A stretch of DNA of 64,000 bases, from contig JAPDLJ010000001.1 in NCBI GenBank assembly GCA_025920705.1, positions 168,449-232,448 of the forward strand. The letters run 5' to 3'. The translations under genes were made by a program, and so were the position numbers. The DNA comes from Candidatus Jingweiarchaeum tengchongense. Lineage in GTDB: Archaea > Nanobdellota > Nanobdellia > Jingweiarchaeales > Jingweiarchaeaceae. The notes under the pieces are model-generated. The model had not been told where the DNA came from. It ran no database searches and worked only from the letters and a program-made list of their open reading frames with translations. This document shows positions 8,340-17,668 of this stretch, piece after piece; position 1 is the first letter of the stretch; each line of letters starts with the position of its first letter.

Positions 8340-9431
8340 TTATCTTGTAATTTCTTGTGTCTTTACAAACTCATAAAGCTCTCTTGCTTTTTTATCCTTC
8401 TCAAAATGTTCTCTTATTGGTCTTATCAATTCTTCCATTACATCAGAAACTGCGTTCTTCAAATCTTGGGGATGTAATTTTCCACTTAGAAAATCCTTTT
8501 CTAGTTTAGAATAATCAAAGTATTCAACATCTCCTCCAAATTTTGATGATCTCTTTATCAAAAATGAACTTTTTTTTCTAAATATGATGTATCTCACATA
8601 TTCAAGGATTGGATTATTTTCAACTGTTTTTGGCGGGCAATAGGCATGCTGTATTTTATTTCTAATTTCTTCGCTTGAATCGTGTACATACAAACAACTT
8701 TCAGGTATGCTTTTACTCATTTTACAACTTATTTGCTCTGATATTCGCTTATCATCGTCGTAGAGAAAAATCTTTGATGGTTTTTTAAGACCCATCAACA
8801 TATGGTGGTGTACAGCAACTGGCTTCCAAAGACCAAGTGATGGGCCAACTTCTCTTGCAAGTATGTTCGCGCGTCTTTGATCCATGCCTAACTGACATAT
8901 GTCTGTTTTAAGTGTAAATATGTCTGCAACCTGCATTGCTGGATAGAACAATTGTGATGATTCTTGAATTTCATCAATCTTTCTTCCCATGATCGTGAGA
9001 CACCTAAGTATTCTTTTGAGTGTTGTTTTCTTTGCTACTTTTATTACTAGTTTCCAATAATCTGAATTTTTTACGATATCACTTGCCCAAATAACCTCAA
9101 CTTTGTTTATGTCAATGCCTGCTGCCTTCCAGACTTCAATAAAATATTCACCTACTTTTCTTATCTTTTCTAAATCCCCACCCATCTTATTATTAATCCA
9201 TGCATGCCAGTCAGCAAGTAGTAATTTAAATTTACAACCAGCATCCAACATGTCCTGTAATTTTATTGCCCGCAACAATGCGAAGTGAATTGGTGCTAAT
9301 CCACTGGGCTCAAAACCATCATACGCAATCGGGTTGTTTTTCGTTTCTAAAAGCCTTCTAAGTTCTTCTTCAGTAATTATTTCTTCAGTTGGATCTTTTT
9401 TGATTAGTTCAATCCTTTCTTCAATGTCCAT
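8340..9431 (-). CDS. tyrS: Tyrosyl-tRNA synthetase, archaeal type
   Basis: Charges tRNA-Tyr. The class I signature appears as GFEPSGLAPIHFA (HIGH variant) near residue 40, the tyrosine pocket as SSQLFYPAMQVADIF and QLGMDQRRANILAREV, and the KMSKS loop as CKMSKSIPES. At 363 residues it is the short archaeal/eukaryotic form without the bacterial S4-like domain. ATG at 9431; probable promoter in the 69-nt AT-rich gap shared with the divergent rtcA. Confidence 0.96.
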   Translation of the reverse strand: MDIEERIELIKKDPTEEIITEEELRRLLETKNNPIAYDGFEPSGLAPIHFALLRAIKLQDMLDAGCKFKLLLADWHAWINNKMGGDLEKIRKVGEYFIEVWKAAGIDINKVEVIWASDIVKNSDYWKLVIKVAKKTTLKRILRCLTIMGRKIDEIQESSQLFYPAMQVADIFTLKTDICQLGMDQRRANILAREVGPSLGLWKPVAVHHHMLMGLKKPSKIFLYDDDKRISEQISCKMSKSIPESCLYVHDSSEEIRNKIQHAYCPPKTVENNPILEYVRYIIFRKKSSFLIKRSSKFGGDVEYFDYSKLEKDFLSGKLHPQDLKNAVSDVMEELIRPIREHFEKDKKARELYEFVKTQEITR

Positions 9432-9500
9432 AACTACACCTTTATTTAGGTAATAAGTTCAAGAATAAAAATTTATTTACTTCTTTTATATTCTAGAAGT

Positions 9501-10511
9501 ATGATTGAAATAGATGGTTCAATTCTAGAAGGTGGAGGTCAAATAATTAGAACTGCAATTGCTTTGTCCTGCATTACAAATAAACAAATACGTGTTTACA
9601 ATATTAGGGCAAAAAGGGATAAACCTGGTTTGAGAGCACAACATTTACATGCGATAAAAGCTGCTTCTGAACTATGTAGTGCTGAAGTTGAAGGCTTAAA
9701 AATTGGTTCGATGGATATTAGATTTTTACCAGGTAAAATAAAAGGGAGAACATTAAATATTGATATTGGCACTGCTGGCTCAATAAGCTTACTCCTCCAG
9801 TGTCTGATCCCAATATGTGTATTCGCGGATGACAAAGTAAGATTAAAGATAAGGGGAGGTACTGAGAACCTAAATGCGCCTTGTATTGATTATGTAAGAT
9901 TTGTTATTTTACCTATGCTTGAGAAAATGGGTGTAAAGGTGAAAGTGAAATTATTACGTAGGGGTTATTATCCGATGGGTGGTGGCTTCGTTGAGGTTTT
10001 CACTGAACCAGTGAATGATGGACAGCCACTAAATTTGGTTGACCAAGGAGAACTGGTTGAAATTTTAGGAATATCAAATGCAAGTAATTACTTAAAAAAA
10101 GCCAATGTAGCTGAAAGACAGGAGAAAGCTGCAAGACAATTTCTGGTAAACAAATTTTTATGTCCTATTAAGATCAATGCAGAATATTGGAATTCGCTTT
10201 GCGCAGGATCAAGTATCACGCTTTGGGCAAAAACGAGCAGTGGTGCAATAATTGGTGCTGATGCACTTGGAGAAAGAGGAAAAAGAAGCGAAGAAGTTGG
10301 GAAAGAAGTTGCAGAAAAATTGATAAGGGAAATAAAAAGTAACTCACCCGTTGATGTGCACTTGGCCGATAATTTGATATTATGGATCGCATTGTTTGGT
10401 GGTAAAATAAAAGTAAGTGAAATTTCACTGCACACAAAAACGAATATATTTATATGTGAGGAAATACTTGGAAAAAAATTCAAGTTGGACGGGAATGTGA
10501 TAGAATGTTAG
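9501..10511 (+). CDS. rtcA: RNA 3'-terminal phosphate cyclase
   Basis: Converts RNA 3'-phosphate ends to 2',3'-cyclic phosphates using ATP. The 336-residue protein has the family start EIDGSILEGGGQIIRTA, RAKRDKPGLRAQHL, the IDIGTAGSISLLLQ core and the C-terminal SLHTKTN with the nucleotidylated histidine near H311. Cyclic phosphate ends also arise during archaeal intron cutting, which is relevant in a genome with many BHB introns. The last 7 nt overlap the next gene, so the two are probably translationally coupled. Confidence 0.95.
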   Translation: MIEIDGSILEGGGQIIRTAIALSCITNKQIRVYNIRAKRDKPGLRAQHLHAIKAASELCSAEVEGLKIGSMDIRFLPGKIKGRTLNIDIGTAGSISLLLQCLIPICVFADDKVRLKIRGGTENLNAPCIDYVRFVILPMLEKMGVKVKVKLLRRGYYPMGGGFVEVFTEPVNDGQPLNLVDQGELVEILGISNASNYLKKANVAERQEKAARQFLVNKFLCPIKINAEYWNSLCAGSSITLWAKTSSGAIIGADALGERGKRSEEVGKEVAEKLIREIKSNSPVDVHLADNLILWIALFGGKIKVSEISLHTKTNIFICEEILGKKFKLDGNVIEC

Positions 10512-11596
10512 ATTTATTTGAAAAGATAAAAAGAGAACTTGAGGGAAAAGAAATCGTTGTGTTTTACCATATAGATACAGATGGAATTTGTAGTGCGAAA
10601 ATACTGAACGTGGCAATTAAATCACTGGGTGGAAGTGTAAAGAAATTTTTACCTTGTTCTCCCGAGAAATTATCAAAAAGATTGAAGATGGAAAAATCTA
10701 ATATTTTGTTTGTTGTTGATTTACCTTTCGACAAACTTGAAAATGAATCGAAAACAACGAGTAAAAAAATCGTTATTTTTGATCACCATCCGAGAAGCAA
10801 TGTCATTGATAATGATAATATTATATTGGTTGAGCCTAGTGATATTGATTTAGATGAATATTGTCCTGCTTCAAGATTGGTTTATGAATTTTTTTCAAAA
10901 TTCATAAATATGGAAATAGTTGACTGGATTGCATGTACAGGAACAATCGGAGATGGTGGTGCAAAATATTGGAGAGACTTTATCGAAAAAACATTGAAGA
11001 AATATAATTATACAACTGGGAAAGATGAGAACTTCAATGACACATTTTTTGGTAACATTGATAAAATCATTGGATCGGGTAGAATATACAGAGGAGAAAC
11101 TGGTGCAAGTGAGATACTGGATGTATTATTAAAAAGTGAAACGATTGGTGAATTTTTATCAAAATCAAAGAAGTTTATTGAATGGAAGGAAAGAATTGAA
11201 AAAAACTTAAAGGAAATGATTTTAAAATTTGATGTAAGAAAAGAGGAGTATAAGGAAATTGAACTCTGTTTCTTTGAGATTGAAAACCCAAAATATAATA
11301 TTGGTTCTGCACTTGCAAGTATGCTCAGTTATAAATTTCCAAATTTAACAATCGTATTAATTGTTGAGAAAAGGAACTTTGCAACGGTGAATTTGAGAAG
11401 GTACGATGGGAAGATTGACTTAAATGTATTGGTAAGGGAAGCGATAAGAAACATCCCAAAAGCAAGTGGTGGAGGTCATAAGCAGGCGAGTGGTGCAACG
11501 ATGTTAAAAGGTGATGTGAAAAAATTCAAACAGAGAATAATTGAATTATTGAAAAATTTTTATTTAGAAGAGAGCGCCAATAAGCAAAATCAATGA
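10505..11596 (+). CDS. DHH-family phosphoesterase (archaeal RecJ/GAN-like)
   Basis: Predicted single-strand exonuclease or nucleotide phosphodiesterase of the DHH superfamily. Metal-binding motifs are HIDTDGICSA (D24, D26), VVDLPFD, FDHHP (D93-H95) and GTIGDGG; the C-terminal DHHA1 motif is GGGHKQASGATM. Its 363 residues fit the short archaeal RecJ-like proteins, which include the GINS-associated nuclease and Cdc45-like proteins. Start ATG overlaps the end of rtcA. The 3' end overlaps the convergent MgtC/DUF4010 gene by 33 nt. Replication (RecJ/GAN) and RNA-end roles both remain open. Confidence 0.85.
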   Translation: MLDLFEKIKRELEGKEIVVFYHIDTDGICSAKILNVAIKSLGGSVKKFLPCSPEKLSKRLKMEKSNILFVVDLPFDKLENESKTTSKKIVIFDHHPRSNVIDNDNIILVEPSDIDLDEYCPASRLVYEFFSKFINMEIVDWIACTGTIGDGGAKYWRDFIEKTLKKYNYTTGKDENFNDTFFGNIDKIIGSGRIYRGETGASEILDVLLKSETIGEFLSKSKKFIEWKERIEKNLKEMILKFDVRKEEYKEIELCFFEIENPKYNIGSALASMLSYKFPNLTIVLIVEKRNFATVNLRRYDGKIDLNVLVREAIRNIPKASGGGHKQASGATMLKGDVKKFKQRIIELLKNFYLEESANKQNQ

Positions 11597-12799
11597 AATG
11601 ATAAGCGATGCGATTGTTACACTCTTTCTTAGATTTTTATTTTCAGAATATCTCACCCAAAAAAATTTGTTTAACGTGGCTGATGAGCAGGCAATTAAGA
11701 TCAACTTGCCAGCCGTTTCTATATCAATTATACCTTTTGCTGCTATTAACGCAGTACTTGCAACGACAGGACTAGAAGCGATGAATCCAGCGATAAATGA
11801 GATTAAATATAAAATATTTAATGATAAATTTTCACTTACGAATCCCATTATCAATGTCACAAAGAGGAAAAGAAGTGCAAATTTTAATGCAAACATAATT
11901 GAAAATGGTGAATGAATATTCACCTTTAACTTTGTTTTTGTTTTGATTGCTTTATAACAAAGCAATATCGCAATGATGATTGCGATTGAAGCTGGTAGAA
12001 CAAAATTTCTTAGAATAAATAAAGAGCCATAGACAATCGGTGCGATGATGATTCTATTCAAGATCATTGAAGCATTTGCCAGTATAATTCCGACAAATGC
12101 CTCATTCTCAATTCTAACATCTTTACTTTTTTCAGCGATTTTTTGTACCGTGGCTTCACTATTTATGAATCCGCCAAATATACCTGTAAGTATCAATTTG
12201 TTTTCTCCGTAACTCTTAAGTATGATGTATGTAACAAATTCTAGGAAGCTTATTAAGACAACGACAAGCCAAAACTGTTTTGGATTTATAAAACTTATTG
12301 TTGTGTCTGGAAGAAAAGGAAATATCACAAAAGCAACAATTGCAAATTTAATTGCATTTAAGATTTCTTCTCTTGTTAAGCCACGTACAAAACCATGTAG
12401 CTCTTCTTTAATTGCTAGAAAAGCAGTCATAATAATTGCGCTCGTCACTGCGATTCCATATTCACCGATTCCAGCTAAGAAACCGACAATAAAAACAATT
12501 GGCATTGCCACATATGTTGTTGCACCAGTGAATTTATAAACAATCGCTCTTGTTATAAACGCAACCGTTGAAATCACTAACACTGTGGCGATACCAATTG
12601 CCAATGCACTTGTTATACCAATGGTATCAGATATAATTGCAAATAGAAAACCTAAAAGTGCGAGTAATATTGAAGTTCTTATCCCAAATATCACAATTTT
12701 CTTTTCAACTTCTTTTTTATATTCTCTTTCGATCCCGATCAAACATCCAAGCGCTAATGTCAAAACAAGTTTCTCAGCGATGTTTGCAAGTGCTACCAT
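11564..12799 (-). CDS. MgtC/SapB-DUF4010 family membrane protein
   Basis: Polytopic membrane protein of 411 residues with about a dozen hydrophobic segments. The first part matches the MgtC/SapB domain (LALGCLIGIEREYKK, FGIRTS, RAIVYKFTGATTYVA); the second half is the DUF4010 module (GIFGGFINSEATVQKIAEKS, SSPVVASTALIAAKG). Function in these fusions is unknown; ion or membrane homeostasis is usually assumed from MgtC. It sits between convergent recJ-like and divergent Dph2/RNase HII genes and is probably monocistronic. Confidence 0.85.
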   Translation of the reverse strand: MVALANIAEKLVLTLALGCLIGIEREYKKEVEKKIVIFGIRTSILLALLGFLFAIISDTIGITSALAIGIATVLVISTVAFITRAIVYKFTGATTYVAMPIVFIVGFLAGIGEYGIAVTSAIIMTAFLAIKEELHGFVRGLTREEILNAIKFAIVAFVIFPFLPDTTISFINPKQFWLVVVLISFLEFVTYIILKSYGENKLILTGIFGGFINSEATVQKIAEKSKDVRIENEAFVGIILANASMILNRIIIAPIVYGSLFILRNFVLPASIAIIIAILLCYKAIKTKTKLKVNIHSPFSIMFALKFALLFLFVTLIMGFVSENLSLNILYLISFIAGFIASSPVVASTALIAAKGIIDIETAGKLILIACSSATLNKFFWVRYSENKNLRKSVTIASLIISLILLIGALF

Positions 12800-12871
12800 A
12801 TTTTATTAAAGAAAATCAAAATTTTTATACTTATGTAACAAAGCTAATAAATCTACAATTAATTAAGAAAG

Positions 12872-13173
12872 TTGATGGAATACGATATTGAATTAAAAAA
12901 AATTAAAAATGAAATTAAAAAAGCGAAAAGGATTTTGATACAGCTTCCAGAAGGAATTAGGAATAATGCATGTAAAATTGCTTGTGAAATTGAAAAAGAG
13001 AGAAAAATCGTATTTATATGGGCTGGTAGTTGCTTTGGCGCATGTGACATACCAAATATACCTAAGAAGTTTGGAATTGACTTATTAATACATTTTGGAC
13101 ATAGTAAATTAAGGGGTGGGAGTTTGGTTCTGAAAAAGAAAGAAACGATTTGCGGCATTGATGAGGCTGGTAG
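12872..13173 (+). CDS. Exon 1: Dph2 N-terminal fragment continuous with the RNase HII N-terminus
   Basis: The frame opens at 12872 (MMEYDIELKKIK). Residues 20-85 match the first domain of diphthamide synthase Dph2: RILIQLPEGIRNNACKIA, then GSCFGACD with the first iron-sulfur cysteine, and LLIHFGHSKL. Domains 2 and 3 are absent. Without a stop it runs into KKKETICGIDEAGR, the start of RNase HII with its first two catalytic acids. A TTG at 13124 preceded by GGGGTGGG could start RNase HII alone. Read straight on, the frame would stop at 13192; removing the 28-nt element at 13174 joins it to the RNase HII body. Whether the Dph2 part is functional is doubtful. Confidence 0.7.
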
Positions 13174-13201
13174 AAAGTTAAACAATGTTTAACTTACCAA
13201 A
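13174..13201 (+). other. Candidate 28-nt BHB intron in the RNase HII mRNA
   Basis: This insert breaks RNase HII between GIDEAGR and GPLIG. Folding gives a canonical bulge-helix-bulge: exon TGGT (13168-13171) pairs with intron ACCA (13196-13199); 5' bulge AG^A at 13172-13174; inner stem of AAGTTAAAC with GTTTAACTT around an AAT loop; 3' bulge AA^A at 13200-13202. An imperfect outer helix pairs exon GAGG with CCTC. Cutting after the second nucleotide of each bulge joins GGT-AG to A-GGC, giving in-frame GIDEAGRGPLIG. The tRNA introns in this window share this build. Not proven without RNA data. Confidence 0.72.
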
Positions 13202-13832
13202 AGGCCCTCTGATCGGAAGTCTGTACATTTGTGGAATTTTAGTAGAAAAAGATCGAATTAAAGAGTTAAAAAATATTGGTGTAAAGGATTCAAAAGAACT
13301 AAAAAAGAATGAAAGAGAAGAATTGGAATCAAAAATTAAGAAAATTGCAAAGGATTTTAAGATAGTCAAAATTACGCCAAAAGAAATAGACGAAAGGGCT
13401 TCTGTTGGTATGAACTTAAATCATTTAGAAGCAATAAAAATGGCTGAAATTATAAATACGTTGAAACCGGACGTGGCAATCATTGATTGTCCATCACATA
13501 ACACAAATGCGTTCAAGAAATTTTTGGAAAAATATCTTGAGCATAAATGTAAACTAAAAGTCGAAAATTATGCAGATGAAAGTTATGTTACTGTTGGAGC
13601 TGCTTCAATTCTAGCAAAAGTGGAAAGAGACCGGGAGATTGAAAAAATCAGTAAAGAGTTAGGGATAGAATTGTACAATGGTTATCCGAATGATGAAAAA
13701 GCATTAGAATTGGTAAAAAATCTTGAGAAAATTCCTGGTGCTAGGAAATACATAAGAAGCAGTTGGTACACATACAAAAGAATAGAAGAAGAAAAAAATT
13801 TAAGGAAACAAAAGAAGATTCTGGATTTCTAA
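13202..13832 (+). CDS. rnhB: Exon 2: ribonuclease HII, catalytic body
   Basis: Cleaves the RNA strand of RNA-DNA hybrids and misincorporated ribonucleotides. From GPLIGSL onward the chain is a complete RNase HII: GVKDSKELKKNERE, VAIIDCPSHN with a catalytic aspartate, and YADESYVTVGAASILAKVERDREI. A conventional reading would start at ATG 13185 within the insert, but that version lacks GIDEAGR and so lacks the first aspartate and glutamate of the active site. Joined to exon 1 by removing 13174-13201 it has a full family motif set. The alternatives are a pseudogene or a frameshift, but the exon-exact BHB argues against those. Confidence 0.9.
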
Positions 13833-13895
13833 GCATTGGAAAATTGGTAACGCCATCAAAATATTTTAAATATTTACTGCTATTCATTAATTGGT

Positions 13896-15107
13896 ATGAA
13901 AATAAAATTTGCACATATCGGGGATACACATATTGGTGCAAGTAATTTCAAGCTAAGGGAGAGGGAAGAGGATTTTGAAAGGGCATTTGAAATAGCTGTA
14001 GACAAAATAATAGAAGAAAAAGTAGACTTTGTAATACATAGTGGAGATCTATTTGATAGGGGGAGACCTTCACTCAAAACTTTTTTATTTTGTTTGGAAC
14101 AATTAAAGCGATTAAAAAAAGCGAATATCCCAGTTTTTATCGTTCCAGGGTCCCATGACATCAGCACTGAAGGCACATCAATCTCGATCTTTGAAAGAGT
14201 TGATTTGATCAAGGATGTTTCTTCAAGGGAATTCTTTGAAATGGGTGAGGAAAAGAGTAATTTCAGTGGAATGATGTTTGAAATCAAAGGGAACAAAGTT
14301 TTCATCTGCGGTTTGCCAGGAAGAAGAGCAAGGATTAATGAAATCTATGAAAAATTTTATGTGGATTTACCAAAGGATGCATACAAGATATTTGTGTTTC
14401 ACCATATTATTTCTGATATCCCAAATTCTGTGCCATTCAGTGATATCGCAACTTCTCAGTTACCTAAGGGTTTTGATTATTATGCTGGTGGTCATTGGCA
14501 TTCAAGATTTGAAATGAAATATAACAGTCATTTAATTGTCTATCCTGGATCACTTGAATATTGCGATGTAAGAGAAATGGAATCAGATGCTGAAAAGGGT
14601 TTTTATATCGTGGAAGTTGATAATGGAAAAACAAGCTTAAAATGGATTAAAGTGAAAGTAAGAAAGATTATGGTGAGGAAATTAAACTGCAACAATTTAA
14701 GCGCTCATGAAGCGACTGAAAATTGTTTAAAATTGATAAGAGAAGAGGCAAAAAACCTAGAAAATGGCGTTCTCATACTAAAACTTGAAGGTAGATTAAA
14801 GAGTGGTAGCAGAGGAGAAATAGATAGGACAATAATAGAAAAAGTATCAAAGGAATTTGGTGTATTGATAACACAGGTTTATGTATCTGACTTACTTGAC
14901 CCCACTTCAGCAATCTCTATTGACATTAGATCGAAAAGTTTAGAACAAATAGAACAAGAATATCTCGAAAGGCAGAAATATGATACGAAGATGATAAAAG
15001 TTGCAAGGGAACTCATTTCAATCCTTGGGCAAGAACTTGGTGGAGATGAAATAGAGAGAGAAGTAAATAAGGCCTGCGAAATAATAGAAAAGGAGATACT
15101 TCAATGA
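13896..15107 (+). CDS. mre11: DNA double-strand break repair nuclease Mre11
   Basis: Mn-dependent 3'-5' exonuclease and endonuclease that works with Rad50. Phosphoesterase motifs run in order: GDTHIG near the N-terminus, HSGDLFD, PGSHDIS (GSHD instead of the usual GNHD, catalytic histidine kept), FHH and GGHWHSRF. The C-terminal capping and Rad50-binding region makes up the last 150 residues; length 403 is normal for archaea. The stop overlaps the rad50 start as ATGA at 15104-15107, so the pair is one translational unit. HerA and NurA are not in the window. Confidence 0.94.
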   Translation: MKIKFAHIGDTHIGASNFKLREREEDFERAFEIAVDKIIEEKVDFVIHSGDLFDRGRPSLKTFLFCLEQLKRLKKANIPVFIVPGSHDISTEGTSISIFERVDLIKDVSSREFFEMGEEKSNFSGMMFEIKGNKVFICGLPGRRARINEIYEKFYVDLPKDAYKIFVFHHIISDIPNSVPFSDIATSQLPKGFDYYAGGHWHSRFEMKYNSHLIVYPGSLEYCDVREMESDAEKGFYIVEVDNGKTSLKWIKVKVRKIMVRKLNCNNLSAHEATENCLKLIREEAKNLENGVLILKLEGRLKSGSRGEIDRTIIEKVSKEFGVLITQVYVSDLLDPTSAISIDIRSKSLEQIEQEYLERQKYDTKMIKVARELISILGQELGGDEIEREVNKACEIIEKEILQ

Positions 15108-17104
15108 TAATCAAAAGATTGAGGATCGAGAATTTAAGATCACATGAGAAGAGTGAGATCGAATTTAACAAAGGTATAACTGTTTTTACTGGTAGAACTG
15201 GTAGTGGAAAATCGTCTATTTTGATGGCAATTGAATATGCTCTTTTTGGAAGTGAAAGTGGAATCTTAAATTCAATGATAATGAGAAGGAGAAGTAACAG
15301 TACATTGATCATTCTGGAATTTGAACATATGGGTAAGAACTATAAGGTGGTGAGGGGGCTTAGGAGAAGTGGTTCGAGCATACAGGTTGATGTAAATAAT
15401 TTGAAGATATTAGAAAATGATAGGCCAATAAACATACTTGCTAGAAGTACTGACTTAAATGAGAAGATTATACAAATTTTGAATTATCCTAAGGATGTGA
15501 AACCTAGAGATTTGTTTGAAATTACTAGTTATACGAGACAAGATGAAATAAGAAAAATAATTGAGATGAAGCCACAGGAGAGACAGGTTTACATAGATAG
15601 GACACTGCAGCTCTCTAAGTATCAGAGAACATGGGAAAATATGAGGGATGTGATAAGAAAATTTGAAAATATGGCTGAGTTGAAGGCAGTTAGAATTGAA
15701 AATTATGATTCGCTATTGAAAAAAATTGCTGAAAGAGAAGCGGAAAAAGATGAAAAAGAAAAAGAAATCGAAATAAAAAAATTAGAATATGAGAAAGCCG
15801 TTAATGATTATAGATTATGCCATGAGGAACTTATCAAATTAAAAGAAAAAGTCGAAGAAATCATTGAAAATAAACAAAGATATGATGCATTAAATGGAAA
15901 GCTAGTGAGAATAAGAGATGATATTAAAAATAATGAAAGGAATATATTATTACTCGGAGACAAAATTAGTAAAATAAATGCTGAAAAAGACAAAATCGAA
16001 ATAAAAGAAAAATTAGAGGAATTACAACACAAGAGGGGAGAGTTAAGCTCAAAGAGGGATTTCTTACTGGAAGAAAGAGAGAAAATAAAAAGAGAGGTTT
16101 CAAGGATAATGGAAATTGAAGAAGGAGAATGTCCACTCTGTAAACAGAAGGTTACCAAAGAACACATTAAAAATTTAGAGAAGGAGTACAAGCAGAGGAT
16201 GGATGAAATTAAAGAAAAATTAGACGAAGTGGATGAAGAAGTAAAATTAATTTTGAAGAAAATAGAATTGGCAGAGAAGTTACAAGAGTTTGAGAGAGAA
16301 TTGAACAAGTATAATTCACTTTTAAACGAGAAAAAAGAAGTTGTTAATGAGTTAATTAAAGAAGAAAATGAAATTAAAAAAGAATTAGAAAAATTGGGTG
16401 GAGAAATAAAAGATTATGAACTAGTAAAAAGAGCAATTGATGAGAAGAGCAAAATCGAGCGCGAAAGCCACATTTTTGTTGTTAGACTTGAAAGCGAAAT
16501 CAAGCACTTGGAGCAAGAGATTGCTAGTCTCAATGAAGAAATTGCAGAATTAAAAAAAGAAGTTTTTGAAATTGAGAAGAATAGGAAAGAATATGAAAAA
16601 TTAAAGAATTTGATTGATGTCTTAGTAAAATTAAGAGAAGACATCAGAAATATCAGGGAAATTGTAAGGAATAAGTTTTTAGAAGATTTAAGGCGGGAAT
16701 TTCAGCAAAAGTTTGAAGAAATAAGAAGATACGATCGAGAATACATCGTTGATATAAAAAGCGATTATGAACCTGTAGCCTACACTTCTGAGGGAGAAGA
16801 AGTGCCAATTCAAAATTTAAGTGGTGGAGAAAAGACAAGTGTCGCGTTAGCTTATAGATTGGCACTTTCCAATTTGGCCGCCCAAATTTCTGGTGTGATG
16901 CAGAGTGAAATATTAATACTTGATGAACCAACAATTGGCTTCGACCGAGAAGATATCAGGGCACTTCCGGAGGCCTTAAGGAATATTAAAACAATACCGC
17001 AAATTATTATTGTGACGCATGAGGAAGAGCTAAAAAATGCTGCTGATTATAAATATGAAGTAAAGAAAGAGGGTGGTGTTTCAAGAATCGTTGAAGTAAC
17101 CTAA
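15104..17104 (+). CDS. rad50: Rad50 ATPase
   Basis: SMC-like ATPase that tethers DNA ends and controls Mre11. Walker A is GRTGSGKSS at 30-38; two long coiled coils flank the zinc hook CPLC at 343-346; the signature motif is NLSGGEKTSVALAYRLALS and Walker B is ILILDEPTIGFD. At 666 residues it is short compared with about 880 in Pyrococcus, mainly through shorter coiled coils, so the hook would reach less far. The 3' end overlaps the convergent aTrm56 gene by 4 nt. Confidence 0.95.
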   Translation: MIIKRLRIENLRSHEKSEIEFNKGITVFTGRTGSGKSSILMAIEYALFGSESGILNSMIMRRRSNSTLIILEFEHMGKNYKVVRGLRRSGSSIQVDVNNLKILENDRPINILARSTDLNEKIIQILNYPKDVKPRDLFEITSYTRQDEIRKIIEMKPQERQVYIDRTLQLSKYQRTWENMRDVIRKFENMAELKAVRIENYDSLLKKIAEREAEKDEKEKEIEIKKLEYEKAVNDYRLCHEELIKLKEKVEEIIENKQRYDALNGKLVRIRDDIKNNERNILLLGDKISKINAEKDKIEIKEKLEELQHKRGELSSKRDFLLEEREKIKREVSRIMEIEEGECPLCKQKVTKEHIKNLEKEYKQRMDEIKEKLDEVDEEVKLILKKIELAEKLQEFERELNKYNSLLNEKKEVVNELIKEENEIKKELEKLGGEIKDYELVKRAIDEKSKIERESHIFVVRLESEIKHLEQEIASLNEEIAELKKEVFEIEKNRKEYEKLKNLIDVLVKLREDIRNIREIVRNKFLEDLRREFQQKFEEIRRYDREYIVDIKSDYEPVAYTSEGEEVPIQNLSGGEKTSVALAYRLALSNLAAQISGVMQSEILILDEPTIGFDREDIRALPEALRNIKTIPQIIIVTHEEELKNAADYKYEVKKEGGVSRIVEVT

Positions 17105-17622
17105 TTTCTTACTATTTTCTTTCCTTTTTCTTGTGGAATTATCCTTACTTTCCCGTCAAACTTTTTCTCAAGCTCTTTTCCTTGAAAAAATTCATGTAAA
17201 AAAACTGCAAGTGCTGCAACTTCACTATGTGGCTGATTTGTAATTGAGACATTAAAATCGGCAATCTCATAAACTTCTCCAGGTACTTTTGCACCCCCGA
17301 CAACAATGATTTTATCTTTATTAGAGATTCTTATTTTTTCTATTAATTTGGTTATTGGTAATCCGTACATTGTTAAGTGAATAATTTCAAAACCTTCTTC
17401 CTTCTTTCTCTTTAAAAAGTTTCTCCAATTTTTTTCATAATTTATCTTGAATTCGTCTCCCCATTCGCTCACTATTTTTTTTACGGAACAAATTAATTCT
17501 CTATCTTCATCGCCACTAAAAACTATTTCATTTGCGCAAAATGCTCTTGCTACTAGTGCAACATGTGTAGAAATCCTTTTATCTCTCTTTATTCGATGCC
17601 CTAGACGAAGGACGACGATCAT
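17101..17622 (-). CDS. tRNA (cytidine-56 2'-O)-methyltransferase aTrm56
   Basis: SPOUT methyltransferase that methylates C56 in the T-loop of archaeal tRNAs. Diagnostic start VVLRLGHRIKRDKRISTHVALVARAF, and VVGGAKVPGEVYEIADFNVSITNQPHSEVAALAVF region with the knot. The 173-residue length is typical. Its presence means T-loop modification is by protein and not by a C/D guide in this lineage. The gene is convergent with rad50 and divergent from truD. Confidence 0.93.
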   Translation of the reverse strand: MIVVLRLGHRIKRDKRISTHVALVARAFCANEIVFSGDEDRELICSVKKIVSEWGDEFKINYEKNWRNFLKRKKEEGFEIIHLTMYGLPITKLIEKIRISNKDKIIVVGGAKVPGEVYEIADFNVSITNQPHSEVAALAVFLHEFFQGKELEKKFDGKVRIIPQEKGKKIVRN

Positions 17623-17668
17623 TTTATTATAGAAACTTTTTTAATTAAATAAAACTTTCTTCACTTTC

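Noticed and set aside
13185..13202. ATG 13185 as the true start of RNase HII
   Set aside because: The resulting protein lacks the GIDEAGR motif with two catalytic acids, while those residues are encoded just upstream.
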